Source of the DNA: Pseudomonas sp. A34-9
GTDB lineage: Bacteria; Pseudomonadota; Gammaproteobacteria; Pseudomonadales; Pseudomonadaceae
DNA: 64,000 nt
NCBI RefSeq assembly: GCF_029543085.1
Contig: NZ_CP119967.1
Coordinates: 6,393,001 to 6,457,000 of the forward strand
Reading direction: 5' to 3'
Part shown: positions 1-9,556 of the stretch, one piece after another
Numbering within the stretch: position 1 is the stretch's first letter
Layout of the letters: each line of letters begins with the position of its first letter
Translations under genes and position numbers: made by a program
Notes under the pieces: model-generated
What the model was told of the DNA's origin: nothing
The model's input: the letters and a program-made list of their open reading frames with translations, nothing else
The model's database searches: none

Positions 1-16
1 GGTCTACGTTGATCAT
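1..16 (-). CDS. tssH: TssH (ClpV) N-terminus, partial
   Basis: Only the first five codons (MINVD) lie in the window, running off the left edge. The start lies 12 bases past the tssG stop and is preceded by GGACGTGA, a usable ribosome site. The T6SS ATPase TssH/ClpV of pseudomonads commonly starts MINVD and often follows tssG, so this is the likely identity. It would disassemble contracted TssBC sheaths in the cytoplasm. The call rests on context and five residues. Confidence 0.5.
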
Positions 17-27
17 GGCTCACGTCC

Positions 28-1035
28 TTAATGAATTTTGCTGCCCAGGGTCACCACGCCGTCCGCTTTTTCGCGGCCCAGCCAACTGGTCCAACCGAGG
101 CGACAGGCGTTCTGCTCACCGATGCGCAGTTCGCGGATTTCTTCCTGGCGCAAAACCAGGCGGATGTCGTAATCGAGCGGGTCACGCAGGGTGAACCGCA
201 CCAGCGCGCAGAGCGGCTGGTAACCGAAACCGATCGGCAGGAATTCATGGAATCGCTGCCAGTCGAGTTCAGTGATGTGAATGCGGAATTTGCCGCTGCG
301 GTCGCGCACCTGTTCGCCGAGCACGAGGTCTTCACCGAGCAGGCTGTTGGCACGACCCAAACGATTGCGCTGCTCCTCGAGAATTTCCACGCGGCGCTCG
401 ATGCACTGCTCGATGACCAGGTCTTCGTGCTTGAAGTAGTAACGCAGCACGGCTTCGATCAGCGCCGCCGAGTGCGCCCGCAAGCTGAGCAAACCGAGGT
501 ACGGCAGCAGGCGTTTCCAGTTGAGTTCCTTGGCCTTGCGGATCTCTTCGCCGCCCAGACCGATCAGCGCGAACAGTTGCGAGGAGAACGGGTCGATCGC
601 GCCACTCTGGAAGCTTGCGCGATAGCGATACTTGCGCCAGATCGGCAGCATCAACCGTTGCAGGCGATGGTGGAACAGGTCGAGAAAATTGCGCGTCGGG
701 TTGCCGTCTTCGCTGTCACCCAGGGCCTGTTCGCCGTAGAACGCCGGCAGCGGCGAACCGGAACCGACCAGGCCGATCAGGTTGAAACGCATGCGCGCGC
801 GCATCTGCCCGTGTTCTTCGAAAAACTCGACGCGATCGACGTCGCTGCGCGGAAAGCCCAGGCTCGGGTTGGCCTGAAACTCCACATGGTCGTACAAATC
901 GTCTTCGCTCAGGTGCGGGTGCGCATCGCGCAGCCGGTCGATCACCAGCAGCACGGCCTGAAACAGCGAGTATTCGCGTATTACCCGGGTCAACCCGCTT
1001 AAAGCAGGGGTTGCAGACCCATACGTGGTGTCCAT
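28..1035 (-). CDS. tssG: T6SS baseplate subunit TssG
   Basis: A 335-residue protein of normal TssG length. It contains the family's early segment around VIREYSLFQAVLLVIDRL (about residues 18-35) and the later GFPRSDVDRVEFF. TssG joins TssF, TssE and TssK in the cytoplasmic baseplate wedge on which the contractile sheath is built. The ATG start is supported by GGGAGAGGTG six bases upstream. The gene overlaps the end of tssF by 37 bases, suggesting coupled translation. It is last of the tss genes fully inside the window. Confidence 0.95.
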   Translation of the reverse strand: MDTTYGSATPALSGLTRVIREYSLFQAVLLVIDRLRDAHPHLSEDDLYDHVEFQANPSLGFPRSDVDRVEFFEEHGQMRARMRFNLIGLVGSGSPLPAFYGEQALGDSEDGNPTRNFLDLFHHRLQRLMLPIWRKYRYRASFQSGAIDPFSSQLFALIGLGGEEIRKAKELNWKRLLPYLGLLSLRAHSAALIEAVLRYYFKHEDLVIEQCIERRVEILEEQRNRLGRANSLLGEDLVLGEQVRDRSGKFRIHITELDWQRFHEFLPIGFGYQPLCALVRFTLRDPLDYDIRLVLRQEEIRELRIGEQNACRLGWTSWLGREKADGVVTLGSKIH

Positions 1036-2786
1036 TGGTACACCTCTCCCTGTGTGCTTTTTACGCGCAGCTCATGGAATGAATTGAGACTGGCGTAAAG
1101 CGCGAAAAACTCGTTAAGAACCGAAGCGAAAACGAACAGGTCGCCTTCGCCGATATACCCTTCCGGGTCGATGGTCAGTTCGGTGCGCAGACCGCGCACC
1201 GGTAACCCACGGTGCAAACGGTCAACGTGGTGATGCTTGATGTGCTTGAGGCCGCCGAGCAGTCGTTTGCTGACCTTCTCCGCGTGCTGGTCGTAGTAAC
1301 GCGGCAGGTCGTAGGTTTCGAGAATCACCTTCAACGCATTGACGTCGGCCAGCGACAGATAGTTAAGCGACATGTTGCTGATCAGCTTCCACAGGAAGTC
1401 ACGGTTCAGCGGTGGCGCGAAGCTGGAAGTCGCCGGGGTGATGTTGCGGAAACTGAGGAACTCCGGCGTCTCTTCGCAGGCCATGCAGATGTCGCCGAGC
1501 TTGAGCTTGCGCGGCAGGTTCTGGTTGGTGCACATCAGCTCGATCGACAGGGTTTCGTGGGCTTCGGTGTGGCGGATGCCGAAGCTCAGGTAGGTGTCGA
1601 GGCCGTCGTGCAGCAAGGACGAACGCTGGCGAATGCTGTAATGCGGACGGCTGTTGGGCACGTCGAAACTCGGGTCGTGCTCGAAGGATTCGAACGGCAC
1701 GTACTCCTGATAACCGAGACCGCCGGGCTTCCAGCCGGTCACGGTTTCCACCGAGAACACACCGCAGTTTTCCAGATCGTATTCCGCCGGCAGCAACAGG
1801 TATTCGTCCTGCTTGCCATCAAGGCGAATCGGCAGTGCGTCGTGCGCGAACAGGTTGGCAATCGGCGTGCAGAACAGCTTCACGTTATCCAGAGTCGGAC
1901 GCATGCGCATGATGCCGCTCTTGCGAATGTCGAAGCGCAATTCCAGGCCGCGCATCTGCTTGAGCGTGTCTTCCGGCAGCGCGTTGATGATGTCCAGACC
2001 GTTGACGTCGACGAACAGGAATTTGTCCTGAAAGGCGAAGTATTCCTGCAGGTAGCGATAGCCACGGAAGGTATTCAGCGGATACGGGATCAACGCTTCT
2101 TCTTCGGCAAAGCCCACCGGTTTGACCCGATCACCGGGAATCTTGAAGGCCATCGGCTTGCCGCTGACGCCATCGATCGGCTTGCCGGCACCGTCGAGCG
2201 GGATCAGTTCGATGCCTTCGAGGTTGCGCAGCAGGCTCAGGTAGAGCATCTGGCTGATGTAGCGCTCACCGGCAAAGTGCAGACGCAGCTTGCTCAGTTC
2301 CAGCTCGCCAAGGTGGCCGTCGGCGCTCATTTCCAGGCGCAGGCTGAGGAGCGAGCCGTCGCCCTTCACCGAGTAATTCAGCGCGGCCAGATCCAGCGGC
2401 AACACTTCGGTCGGGTAGCAAGTGCGGAAGCGGCAACGCACGTCTTCGATCGGCTTGCTTTCAATCGGCGTATCGCGCTCGACGCGCAACGCCGGCCCGG
2501 AACGCTTGAGCGGATCGAACTGCAAAATGCTGAACGCCGGCAGCGGGCGCATGTAGTTCGGCCAGAGCAATTGCATCAGCGAATGGCTGAGTTCCGGCAA
2601 CTCGTCATCGAGCTTCTGGCGCAGACGCCCGGTCAGGAACGCAAAACCTTCGAGCAACCGCTCCACATCCGGATCCCGCCCGGCCTGGCCCAGATACGGT
2701 GCCAGCGCCGGACTACGCTCGGCGAAACGGCGACCGAGTTGGCGCAGTGCGGTGAGTTCGCTTTGGTAGTAGTGGTTAAAGGACAC
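999..2786 (-). CDS. tssF: T6SS baseplate subunit TssF
   Basis: A 595-residue protein of the VasA/ImpG (TssF) family. It opens with NHYYQSELTALRQLGRRFAE and has the conserved PYLGQAGRDPDVERLLEGFA, both typical of the family N-terminus. TssF pairs with TssG in the baseplate wedge. The start codon is GTG with AGGT upstream. It lies 89 bases after the small membrane-protein gene and so comes after an inserted PAAR cassette rather than directly after tssE, the usual neighbour. Confidence 0.96.
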   Translation of the reverse strand: MSFNHYYQSELTALRQLGRRFAERSPALAPYLGQAGRDPDVERLLEGFAFLTGRLRQKLDDELPELSHSLMQLLWPNYMRPLPAFSILQFDPLKRSGPALRVERDTPIESKPIEDVRCRFRTCYPTEVLPLDLAALNYSVKGDGSLLSLRLEMSADGHLGELELSKLRLHFAGERYISQMLYLSLLRNLEGIELIPLDGAGKPIDGVSGKPMAFKIPGDRVKPVGFAEEEALIPYPLNTFRGYRYLQEYFAFQDKFLFVDVNGLDIINALPEDTLKQMRGLELRFDIRKSGIMRMRPTLDNVKLFCTPIANLFAHDALPIRLDGKQDEYLLLPAEYDLENCGVFSVETVTGWKPGGLGYQEYVPFESFEHDPSFDVPNSRPHYSIRQRSSLLHDGLDTYLSFGIRHTEAHETLSIELMCTNQNLPRKLKLGDICMACEETPEFLSFRNITPATSSFAPPLNRDFLWKLISNMSLNYLSLADVNALKVILETYDLPRYYDQHAEKVSKRLLGGLKHIKHHHVDRLHRGLPVRGLRTELTIDPEGYIGEGDLFVFASVLNEFFALYASLNSFHELRVKSTQGEVYQWTPRMGLQPLL

Positions 2787-2875
2787 GGGTTACCTGCCTG
2801 GTAGTGGAACTCATCAAAAACACATCCTGGAGATCGGACGGATAACGCTGTTCATGCCGGCGACTTGACACCCAA

Positions 2876-3292
2876 CTAATCCCCTCCAGCAATTTCATAG
2901 GGGGTGTTACTGATAAAGCTATTGAGCCAATGGTTTTTCCATTCCGGAACTCTGATACCAAAGTGCTGATCGCGCTTGTAAAAATCAATCCAGACGATAC
3001 CTACAACTACATCATCTTCGTGAGAAGTCATATCCACAGTACTTCGCGAATACAGAGGCGATCGAAATACTGCATTGGAGTCTCTTTTGTCAGTAATCCT
3101 CAAGTATGCCAAATCATCAAAAGGCACCAGCAAACCTCTCACGGACACGTTTTCAATCAAGTAGTTCCCTGACTCGCTCATTACAGAACTGCTGGCCTGA
3201 CGATTAATAATACTGTTTACAGACACAGCAAAAACAGCGATTACAACCACCGAGAAAACCAGGAAAAAAGCTATCTTTTTGGTGCGCATCAT
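2876..3292 (-). CDS. Small membrane-anchored protein, possible T6SS immunity protein
   Basis: A 138-residue protein that I do not recognise. A strong hydrophobic stretch at residues 8-26 after MMRTKK looks like a signal anchor, leaving about 110 residues outside the cytoplasm. No catalytic motif is visible. Its ATG overlaps the stop of the upstream DUF6402-like gene in an ATGA, so the two are probably translated together. The tight pairing with a PAAR-linked protein suggests an immunity role in the periplasm, but that is inference. The gene is A+T-richer than the flanking tss genes, consistent with acquisition. Confidence 0.6.
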   Translation of the reverse strand: MMRTKKIAFFLVFSVVVIAVFAVSVNSIINRQASSSVMSESGNYLIENVSVRGLLVPFDDLAYLRITDKRDSNAVFRSPLYSRSTVDMTSHEDDVVVGIVWIDFYKRDQHFGIRVPEWKNHWLNSFISNTPYEIAGGD

Positions 3293-4227
3293 TTTTTCAC
3301 CAACTCGATAGTCACAGGACTAATGCTTTCATAAAAAATATCAGAGTACAGCTTGAAATCCCCACCCTTGGAGTAGAGCTTTCTGTACTCAACGAAATGT
3401 TTGTTCTGAATAAAGAAATATCGTTTGTTCGCAGCTTCGACAAAGCGCTTTTCCGCTGATTCGCTCATTCCGAATATGGATGACTGCACGATGCCTGCAG
3501 TTTCCTGATCGATTGCCATGTTTTGCGCGTTAGCGTCCATCACCCCGGCAACCCCATCAAAATTCCAGTATCCGAGCGGTTGACTGATGAGATCGTCACC
3601 GTCGTTAAAGTCGTAGTTATCTTCGACGTAGTAGCCCAGGCGATCAGCGACAAACACGACTTTCTTGTCAAAGACGTTGACAACGCCTTCTGCAATAACC
3701 CGCATATTGAAATTCGCCAAGGCTCCGCGCAGCTCATCAAGCTCACCGCCACCGAACTGACTGAAGTTAACTGCACGGGAGTTGAAATAACCGAACTTCT
3801 CGGCCGCACGCCCTTTGCCGTTAAACTGGACTGGATAACAACCCGGCGCCGACTTGCCAAAAGCCCGGAGTATTTTCGTGCTGATTTCAGGCATGGCTTT
3901 CTCATTATTCCACGCCGCCTTTAGAACTTTCCGCGTCTCTTCAGGCTTCTTGAACTTAAGCACCCAATCCATCTTGACTATATTTTCTTCAATGTACTGA
4001 TCGGGCACCGGCCTGACACGGTCTTTCTCTTCTTTTTCCATTCCGCCACTGGCGTTCTGCCAAGGGACGCCATTAAACCAGTGACGCATCAATGCGGCGG
4101 CGACCGGCCACTTCATTTTGTCCATGGCAGCAGGGATATCGCTAACTTTAAAAAGGCGCACAACAGTAGACTGCCCGGCTTTGTTACTCGCCGGGGTAAG
4201 GCTGGATGCTACTACCGTGTCTGCCAT
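3289..4227 (-). CDS. DUF6402-like protein, candidate T6SS effector
   Basis: A 312-residue soluble protein without signal peptide or membrane segment. The N-terminal region has IPAAMDKMKWPVAAALMRHW and later CYPVQFNGKGRAAEKFGYF. I associate this pattern with DUF6402, a family often found beside PAAR or VgrG genes; that assignment is from memory. The biochemical activity is unknown. It lies between a PAAR gene (61 bases upstream) and a small membrane protein (4-base overlap), the arrangement of a tip protein, cargo and immunity set. Base composition is lower in G+C than neighbouring tss genes. Confidence 0.55.
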   Translation of the reverse strand: MADTVVASSLTPASNKAGQSTVVRLFKVSDIPAAMDKMKWPVAAALMRHWFNGVPWQNASGGMEKEEKDRVRPVPDQYIEENIVKMDWVLKFKKPEETRKVLKAAWNNEKAMPEISTKILRAFGKSAPGCYPVQFNGKGRAAEKFGYFNSRAVNFSQFGGGELDELRGALANFNMRVIAEGVVNVFDKKVVFVADRLGYYVEDNYDFNDGDDLISQPLGYWNFDGVAGVMDANAQNMAIDQETAGIVQSSIFGMSESAEKRFVEAANKRYFFIQNKHFVEYRKLYSKGGDFKLYSDIFYESISPVTIELVKK

Positions 4228-4288
4228 TTCAACGTCCTTACTTTAAAGCCCAGAAACAGAAGCTTACATTTAAAAAACAATCCAATAC

Positions 4289-4813
4289 TTAGCCAATCAT
4301 CACTTCGGTTTGTTGTTCAATCACCAACTCCACCGCCTCAGCCTGAGCGGAAGAAATTTTCTGAGTTTTTCCATCAGCACTGGTAATGCCGTTGATGATC
4401 TTTCCTGAGGCGGTTTTCAATGTGTAGGCCACACCCGCCACTGGCTTGCCGGTGTCTTGGCAATTGATCGTGAAGTGCTCGTCGAAAGGCCACTTGATCT
4501 CCACCGGCAAAGGCGGCACAAACGGCACCGGCGAATGCGAATTGCCGATAATCACCGTCCCCGATCCAGCCGTTACTTTATTTCCATGAGATCCAACCGA
4601 ACCGACCGTGGCGGCCGGTTTTCCATTGATCAACACCGTGGTTGCCAGATCGCCAACCATCGCACCACCACACGCCGAGGCATCGCCTTGGCGGGCGGCC
4701 GCGAGGCCGTCGAAGAACACGTCGCCGGAACCGGCGGCGATCGGGTTGGTGCCGTGGCCGGGGAGCGGGCAAGCAGTGGGGTCGGATACGCGTGCTGCTG
4801 GTTTGCCAGACAT
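4289..4813 (-). CDS. PAAR-domain T6SS spike tip with C-terminal beta extension
   Basis: A 174-residue protein. Residues 1-95 form a PAAR domain: ARVSDPTACPLPGHG at the start, then GLAAARQGDASACGG and a TVLINGKPAATVGSVGSHG repeat. PAAR proteins cap the VgrG trimer and carry effectors. Residues of about 100-174 (TINCQDTGKPVAGVAYTLKT onwards) look like a small beta-sandwich of the transthyretin type seen in some PAAR proteins, perhaps an adaptor for cargo. It follows tssE by 11 bases and precedes the DUF6402-like gene. Its place inside the structural operon is unusual. Confidence 0.9.
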   Translation of the reverse strand: MSGKPAARVSDPTACPLPGHGTNPIAAGSGDVFFDGLAAARQGDASACGGAMVGDLATTVLINGKPAATVGSVGSHGNKVTAGSGTVIIGNSHSPVPFVPPLPVEIKWPFDEHFTINCQDTGKPVAGVAYTLKTASGKIINGITSADGKTQKISSAQAEAVELVIEQQTEVMIG

Positions 4814-4824
4814 CGGGGATCTCC

Positions 4825-5232
4825 TTAGGTGACCTTCACTTGACCGCTGCCATCCAGGCGCGCGGAAAAACTGACCTGACGCTTGAACCCTTCAACTTCC
4901 AGCAGGCCTTCGATACTGAAGGCCAGGCGCAGTTGGTCGTGGTCACGCGGCAGGGAAATGACACGCACGTTGCTCAGGCGCGGCTCGTAGGCTTCGATGA
5001 AGTTTTCGATGGCCAGACGGGCCTGACTCAGGGAGTCGTGCAGGCTCAGGCGCATGTCATTGAGATCGGGCAACCCGTAGTCGGACAGCGTTTGCACGCT
5101 GCCGGCCCGGGTGCTGAGCATTTTGGCCAGATGGGCAGCCACTGACGCCATGGCACAAGCCTCAAGGCTGTTGCCCTTGCGTAGTTGCGCGTCGCCGTTG
5201 AGGCGTTCGAACAGGCTGCCGTATCCGTCCAT
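4825..5232 (-). CDS. tssE: T6SS baseplate subunit TssE
   Basis: A 135-residue member of the gp25-like TssE family. The DYGLPDLNDM motif (about residues 51-60) and the segment IENFIEAYEPRLSNVRV are characteristic. TssE sits in the baseplate and touches the sheath. It starts 9 bases after the tssC stop, in the same operon. Confidence 0.95.
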   Translation of the reverse strand: MDGYGSLFERLNGDAQLRKGNSLEACAMASVAAHLAKMLSTRAGSVQTLSDYGLPDLNDMRLSLHDSLSQARLAIENFIEAYEPRLSNVRVISLPRDHDQLRLAFSIEGLLEVEGFKRQVSFSARLDGSGQVKVT

Positions 5233-5241
5233 GAGTCGCTC

Positions 5242-6717
5242 TTACTCTTTGTCCAGCTTGCCAACCAGCGACAGGGTGAAATCGGCACCCATGTACTTGA
5301 AGTGCGGACGCACGTTCAAGCTCACGCGGTACCAGCCCGGCTCGCCTTCAACGTCGCTGACGATCACTTGCGCAGCGCGCAGCGGACGACGGCCACGGAC
5401 TTCGGCGCTCGGGTTTTCCTGGTCGGCGACGTACTGACGGATCCACTTGTTCAGTTCCAGCTCGAGGTCGGTACGCTCTTTCCACGAACCGAGTTGCTCG
5501 CGCTGCAGCACTTTCAAGTAGTGAGCCAGGCGGTTGACGATCATCATGTACGGCAGTTGGGTGCCGAGCTTGTAGTTCAGCTCTGCAGCCTTGCCTTCTG
5601 CGCTGATGCCGAAGAACTTCGGCTTCTGCACCGAGCTTGCGGAGAAGAACGCCGCGTTGTCAGAGCCTTTACGCATGGTCAGGGAGATGAAGCCTTCCTC
5701 GGCCAGTTCGTATTCACGACGGTCGCTGACCAGAACCTCAGTAGGGATCTTGGTTTCGATTTCGCCCATGCTTTCGAAATGGTGCAGCGGCAGGTCTTCA
5801 ACTGCGCCACCGCTCTGTGGGCCGATGATGTTCGGGCACCAGCGGAATTTGGCGAAGCTGTCAGTCAGCTTGGTGCCGAACGCGTAAGCGGTGTTGCCCC
5901 ACAGGTAGTGCTCGTGGCTATTGGCAACGGTTTCCTTGTACACGAACGATTTGACCGGGTTTTCTTCCGGATCGTACGGGTTACGCAGCAGGAAACGCGG
6001 CACGGTCAGGCCAACATAACGGGAGTCTTCCGAAGTACGGAAGCTCTGCCATTTGGCGAATTGCGGGCCTTCGAAGTGGTCTTTCAGATCTTTCAGATCC
6101 GGCAGGCCGGTGAAGCTTTCCAGGCCGAAGAACTTCGGACCGGCAGCAGCGATGAACGGCGCGTGGGACATGCACGAAACGCTGGCGACGTACTGCATCA
6201 GCTTGACGTCTGGCGAGCTTGGCGACATGTAGTAGTTAGCGATGATCGCGCCCACAGGCTGACCACCGAACTGGCCGTATTCAGCGGTGTAGATGTGCTT
6301 GTACAGGCCCGACTGCATGACTTCCGGCGAGTCTTCGAAATCGTCCAGCAGGTCTTCTTTGGAGACGTTGAGGATTTCGATCTTGATGTTTTCGCGGAAG
6401 TTGGTGCGGTCGACCAGCAACTGCAGACCACGCCACGACGATTCCAGGGCCTGGAAGTCCGGGTGGTGCAGGATCTCATCCATCTGACGGCTGAGCTTGG
6501 CATCGATCTCGGCGATCATGCGGTCAACCATGGCCTTCTTGACCGGCTCACCGTTGTTCTGCGGCTTGAGCAGTTCTTCGATGAACGCCGACACGCCACG
6601 CTTGGCGATGTCGTAGGCTTCGTCGTCCGGAGTCAGACGGGTTTCGGCGATGATGCTGTCGAGAATGCTGTACTCGCCGCTGGCGGCGCTCTTCTCTTGT
6701 GCTGCGCTAGTGCTCAT
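5242..6717 (-). CDS. tssC: T6SS sheath large subunit TssC
   Basis: A 491-residue TssC/VipB (IglB) protein of full length. Recognisable parts are the segment FQALESSWRGLQLLVDRTNF, and the C-terminal LNKWIRQYVADQENPSAEVR region that engages TssB. TssB and TssC heterodimers polymerise into the cytoplasmic contractile sheath. AAGGAAG precedes the ATG. It lies 25 bases after tssB. Confidence 0.97.
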   Translation of the reverse strand: MSTSAAQEKSAASGEYSILDSIIAETRLTPDDEAYDIAKRGVSAFIEELLKPQNNGEPVKKAMVDRMIAEIDAKLSRQMDEILHHPDFQALESSWRGLQLLVDRTNFRENIKIEILNVSKEDLLDDFEDSPEVMQSGLYKHIYTAEYGQFGGQPVGAIIANYYMSPSSPDVKLMQYVASVSCMSHAPFIAAAGPKFFGLESFTGLPDLKDLKDHFEGPQFAKWQSFRTSEDSRYVGLTVPRFLLRNPYDPEENPVKSFVYKETVANSHEHYLWGNTAYAFGTKLTDSFAKFRWCPNIIGPQSGGAVEDLPLHHFESMGEIETKIPTEVLVSDRREYELAEEGFISLTMRKGSDNAAFFSASSVQKPKFFGISAEGKAAELNYKLGTQLPYMMIVNRLAHYLKVLQREQLGSWKERTDLELELNKWIRQYVADQENPSAEVRGRRPLRAAQVIVSDVEGEPGWYRVSLNVRPHFKYMGADFTLSLVGKLDKE

Positions 6718-6742
6718 TGTGTTGGCTTCCTTGGCTGGAGTC

Positions 6743-7246
6743 TCAGGCGTCCGGGGCTGCGGCGTTCAGGCCCAGCTCACCGAGTACGCGACCGCGGGAT
6801 TCGTCGTCGGCGAGCACGCCTTCGATCGCTTTACGGAACGCAGGTGCGTTACCCAGCGGGCCTTTGAGGGCCACCAGCGCATCGCGCAGTTCCATCAGTT
6901 TTTTCAGCTCAGGCACTTGCTCGACCAGGCTGGCCGGGTTGAAGTCCTTCATCGAATTGACGCGCAGTTGCACAGCCAGCTCGTCGGCCTCGCCATCTTC
7001 CTGCAGACGGTTCGGCACGCTCAGCGTCAGACCCAGTTCTTGCTTGGCCAACACTTCGTCGAAGGTCATCTTGTCGATGCTGATCGGCTTGCGATCTTCG
7101 ATTTTGCGATCGTCCTTGCGGTGGGTGTAGTCACCGATTGCCAGCAGCTTCAGCGGCAGTTCAATCTCTTCCTGAGCACCGCCGGTGGCGGGTTTGAAGG
7201 TGACGTTGATGCGTTCCTTGGGGGCTACCGAGCCTTCTTTGGCCAT
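6743..7246 (-). CDS. tssB: T6SS sheath small subunit TssB
   Basis: A 167-residue TssB/VipA (IglA) protein. The start chosen is the ATG at 7246 (MAKEGSVAPKERINV), because AAGGAGAAAAGCC lies directly upstream; the open frame extends 22 codons further without a ribosome site. The conserved FDEVLAKQELGL and LPLKLLAIGDYT segments support the family. It forms the sheath with TssC. It follows tssA by 32 bases. Confidence 0.96.
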   Translation of the reverse strand: MAKEGSVAPKERINVTFKPATGGAQEEIELPLKLLAIGDYTHRKDDRKIEDRKPISIDKMTFDEVLAKQELGLTLSVPNRLQEDGEADELAVQLRVNSMKDFNPASLVEQVPELKKLMELRDALVALKGPLGNAPAFRKAIEGVLADDESRGRVLGELGLNAAAPDA

Positions 7247-7278
7247 GGCTTTTCTCCTTGCGGTTGTGGCCCTGGGGC

Positions 7279-8841
7279 CTATTCGAGTACCACTTCGAGG
7301 TCGAGGTGGCACAGCCTGCGATAAATCTCTTCCTTGCGTTCACGTACGGCATGGTTCTGCGGCAACAACTCGCAGCAACTGTGCAGCAGGTGCAGCACTT
7401 CCAATGCAAGATCGGGCTCCCAGGCGTGCAGGCCTGAGTCCTGTAATGTCTGATCGAGGGTTTCCAGCTGGTTCTTGGCCAGTTCGTATTTCTTGGCCAT
7501 GAAGCACAGGCGCGCGAGGGCGAACTGCCAGAAGAAGCGCTCGCGGCCACCGTGGGCCGATTGCAAACCTTGCTTGAGCGTCTGCACGGCAGGCTTCAAG
7601 CCTTCCTTGCGCAGCAGCGGCAGGACTTCTTCAAGGGCCTTTTCCCAGGCCGGCTGGGTTTCGACGTTTTCGCTTTCGACCTTGCGCGGCGCACTGGCGC
7701 TTTGCAGGTGCGGCATGACGTTGGCGGCGATCCACGCCCGGGTGGACGGATCGGCAAACGGCGCGCCGTCATGGAAACGCAACTCGACGATGCCGGGCAG
7801 CCGTTGAACCAAAAGCGCGAAGTGGATTTCCACTTCGCGCATTGCCAACTCGGCGTTGAGGTTCTGGAGACATTCCCAGACCATCCTCTGGCCATCGAAC
7901 CAGAACGGCGCCTTCGCCAGGCTCGCCTCCAGTTCCACCAGCAGGTCGGCGTATTTGCCCTGATCGAAACGGTCCTGGTAGAGCTTGAGTTTTTCCAGTG
8001 GCAGGCCGCGCAACACGGTGATCTGCTCGGCGTTGCGCTCAGGCACCGCGTCGATGGTCATCCACAGCAGCGTGCGGTTCAGGCGCAGGGCGCGCAGGTC
8101 GGTGGCCTTCTGCTTGAGCCACCAGGCACACAACGGCCGGGCGCTTTCCTGTTGCGCGCGCAGGGCTTTGTGCGCATCTCGTTCGTTGTCGATCGGTGCG
8201 CCGGGGGTGAGCAACTGGCTCGCGGCCTGCTTGACCTGCGCCACCGCCGCACCGACCACACCAGGGGCCGGCTGATTGTCGGCGGCGCGCTGGATCATGG
8301 TTTTCAGGCGGCGAGAGATCGGCAGCAGCAGCGGCGAATCATCGCCCAGGTGCTCAGCGCATGCCGCTTCGAGACCGGACAGGTGCTCGGAGAGCTGCCG
8401 GAACATCGGCAACTGCTCTTTGATCGCAATGTTTTCGGTGATGACCTGCTCGAGACGCGGCACCAGCCAGCCGATAGCGGCGGCACGGGTGCGGGGTTTG
8501 AGCGGGTGAACGTCGGCCCAGTTGTTTTCCGACAGATGGTGCAGCAGACCGAGACCGGCCAGCAGGCCGGGGAAGGATTCGCGCTGGTACAGCGACCAGG
8601 TCAGCCAGGCGCCGACACGCAAATCCTTGGATTGGGTACGCAGCAGATTTTCGCTGTTTTCGCGAATTTTCAGCCAGTCGATCTGCCCGCTTTCGTGCAT
8701 CGACGAAGCTTTGGCCAGCTCGCTTTCCAGCGCCTCGAATTCGCTCGAAAAACGAACGTCTTCGCCCGCGAAATTCTCTTTGGAAACAGAGACTTTTGCG
8801 AGTTCGAGGTAATGGGCGGAAAGTTTGCTTGAGTAGGACAT
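7279..8841 (-). CDS. tssA: T6SS assembly protein TssA (ImpA_N / VasJ type)
   Basis: A 520-residue protein. Residues of about 25-130 carry the ImpA N-terminal domain (IDWLKIRENSENLLRTQSKD, then GLLAGLGLLHHL and NNWADVHPL). The C-terminal third resembles VasJ-type TssA. These proteins prime and steer sheath growth at the baseplate or distal end. It is the first gene of the leftward tss operon, so the promoter should be in the gap to its right. The start codon is ATG at 8841. Confidence 0.9.
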   Translation of the reverse strand: MSYSSKLSAHYLELAKVSVSKENFAGEDVRFSSEFEALESELAKASSMHESGQIDWLKIRENSENLLRTQSKDLRVGAWLTWSLYQRESFPGLLAGLGLLHHLSENNWADVHPLKPRTRAAAIGWLVPRLEQVITENIAIKEQLPMFRQLSEHLSGLEAACAEHLGDDSPLLLPISRRLKTMIQRAADNQPAPGVVGAAVAQVKQAASQLLTPGAPIDNERDAHKALRAQQESARPLCAWWLKQKATDLRALRLNRTLLWMTIDAVPERNAEQITVLRGLPLEKLKLYQDRFDQGKYADLLVELEASLAKAPFWFDGQRMVWECLQNLNAELAMREVEIHFALLVQRLPGIVELRFHDGAPFADPSTRAWIAANVMPHLQSASAPRKVESENVETQPAWEKALEEVLPLLRKEGLKPAVQTLKQGLQSAHGGRERFFWQFALARLCFMAKKYELAKNQLETLDQTLQDSGLHAWEPDLALEVLHLLHSCCELLPQNHAVRERKEEIYRRLCHLDLEVVLE

Positions 8842-9556
8842 CCATGGCCTTTATTAAGGATTACAGTCAGGCGCCTATTGGAGTAACCGTGGCGCGGGAC
8901 AGTATCGAAGAGCGGTGCAGCGACTCATCCAATTGAGATGTGCTCTTTCAAGTGGGCGCATCGTAATCACTATGATGGCCACTAGCAAGCATCTGATTAA
9001 ACAACAAGACGAAGTGTTCATTGAGATCTGTAGGAGATCGCCCTATATGTTGCAAGGGAATCCCTGATAGTCATTTATATTCGCCGCATTTCTCTCTCCC
9101 CTGTCAAAGCCCTGAGCTAGAGCGCTTCGACGCGGAGAGGCGACATCCTGCCGGACGCCCGTCCCATTCCAGGGCGGCAAGCATGACAACTCTTGAAAAA
9201 AATAGAAGTAGGACACTTCCGAAAATGCATCGGCCTCTTTCAATAATTCAGCGCGGACAATGACGAACAGAAAAAGTGCCATCAATTTGATGGCAAAGTA
9301 TTTTTGTGAAACTTTCACAGCCCCGTAAACACTGCACATTCGTGCTAACCCAATAAATACCGAAGTAGTCTCCTACAGCCCTTTCCTTCAATTCATACAA
9401 CGTTTTACAACCCGGAAGTCTCTGACAAATGACAGAGACACTTCTTACATCAATTTATTTCCTGCGTTGCTAGCTTGCCTTGGCTAATTCCTTTCGCGTG
9501 GCGATCAGGGACGATCGAACACCGCGCATCGACTCACTTTGCTTAAGGACAAGCGT
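8842..9556. other. Divergent gap between tssA and vgrG
   Basis: 715 bases with no gene I can support. It must hold the promoters of the leftward tss operon and of vgrG. It is A+T-richer than the flanks on the vgrG side. A 98-codon frame on the minus strand (9043-9339) has a hydrophobic start but no ribosome site or family resemblance. I see no clear RpoN -24/-12 site. Confidence 0.6.

Noticed and set aside
31..1002. Long plus-strand frames opposite tssG, tssF and other genes
   Set aside because: They are mirror frames caused by high G+C at third positions; the opposite strand encodes clear families.
9043..9339. 98-codon minus-strand frame between tssA and vgrG with a hydrophobic start
   Set aside because: No ribosome site, no recognisable family and a composition like a noncoding gap.
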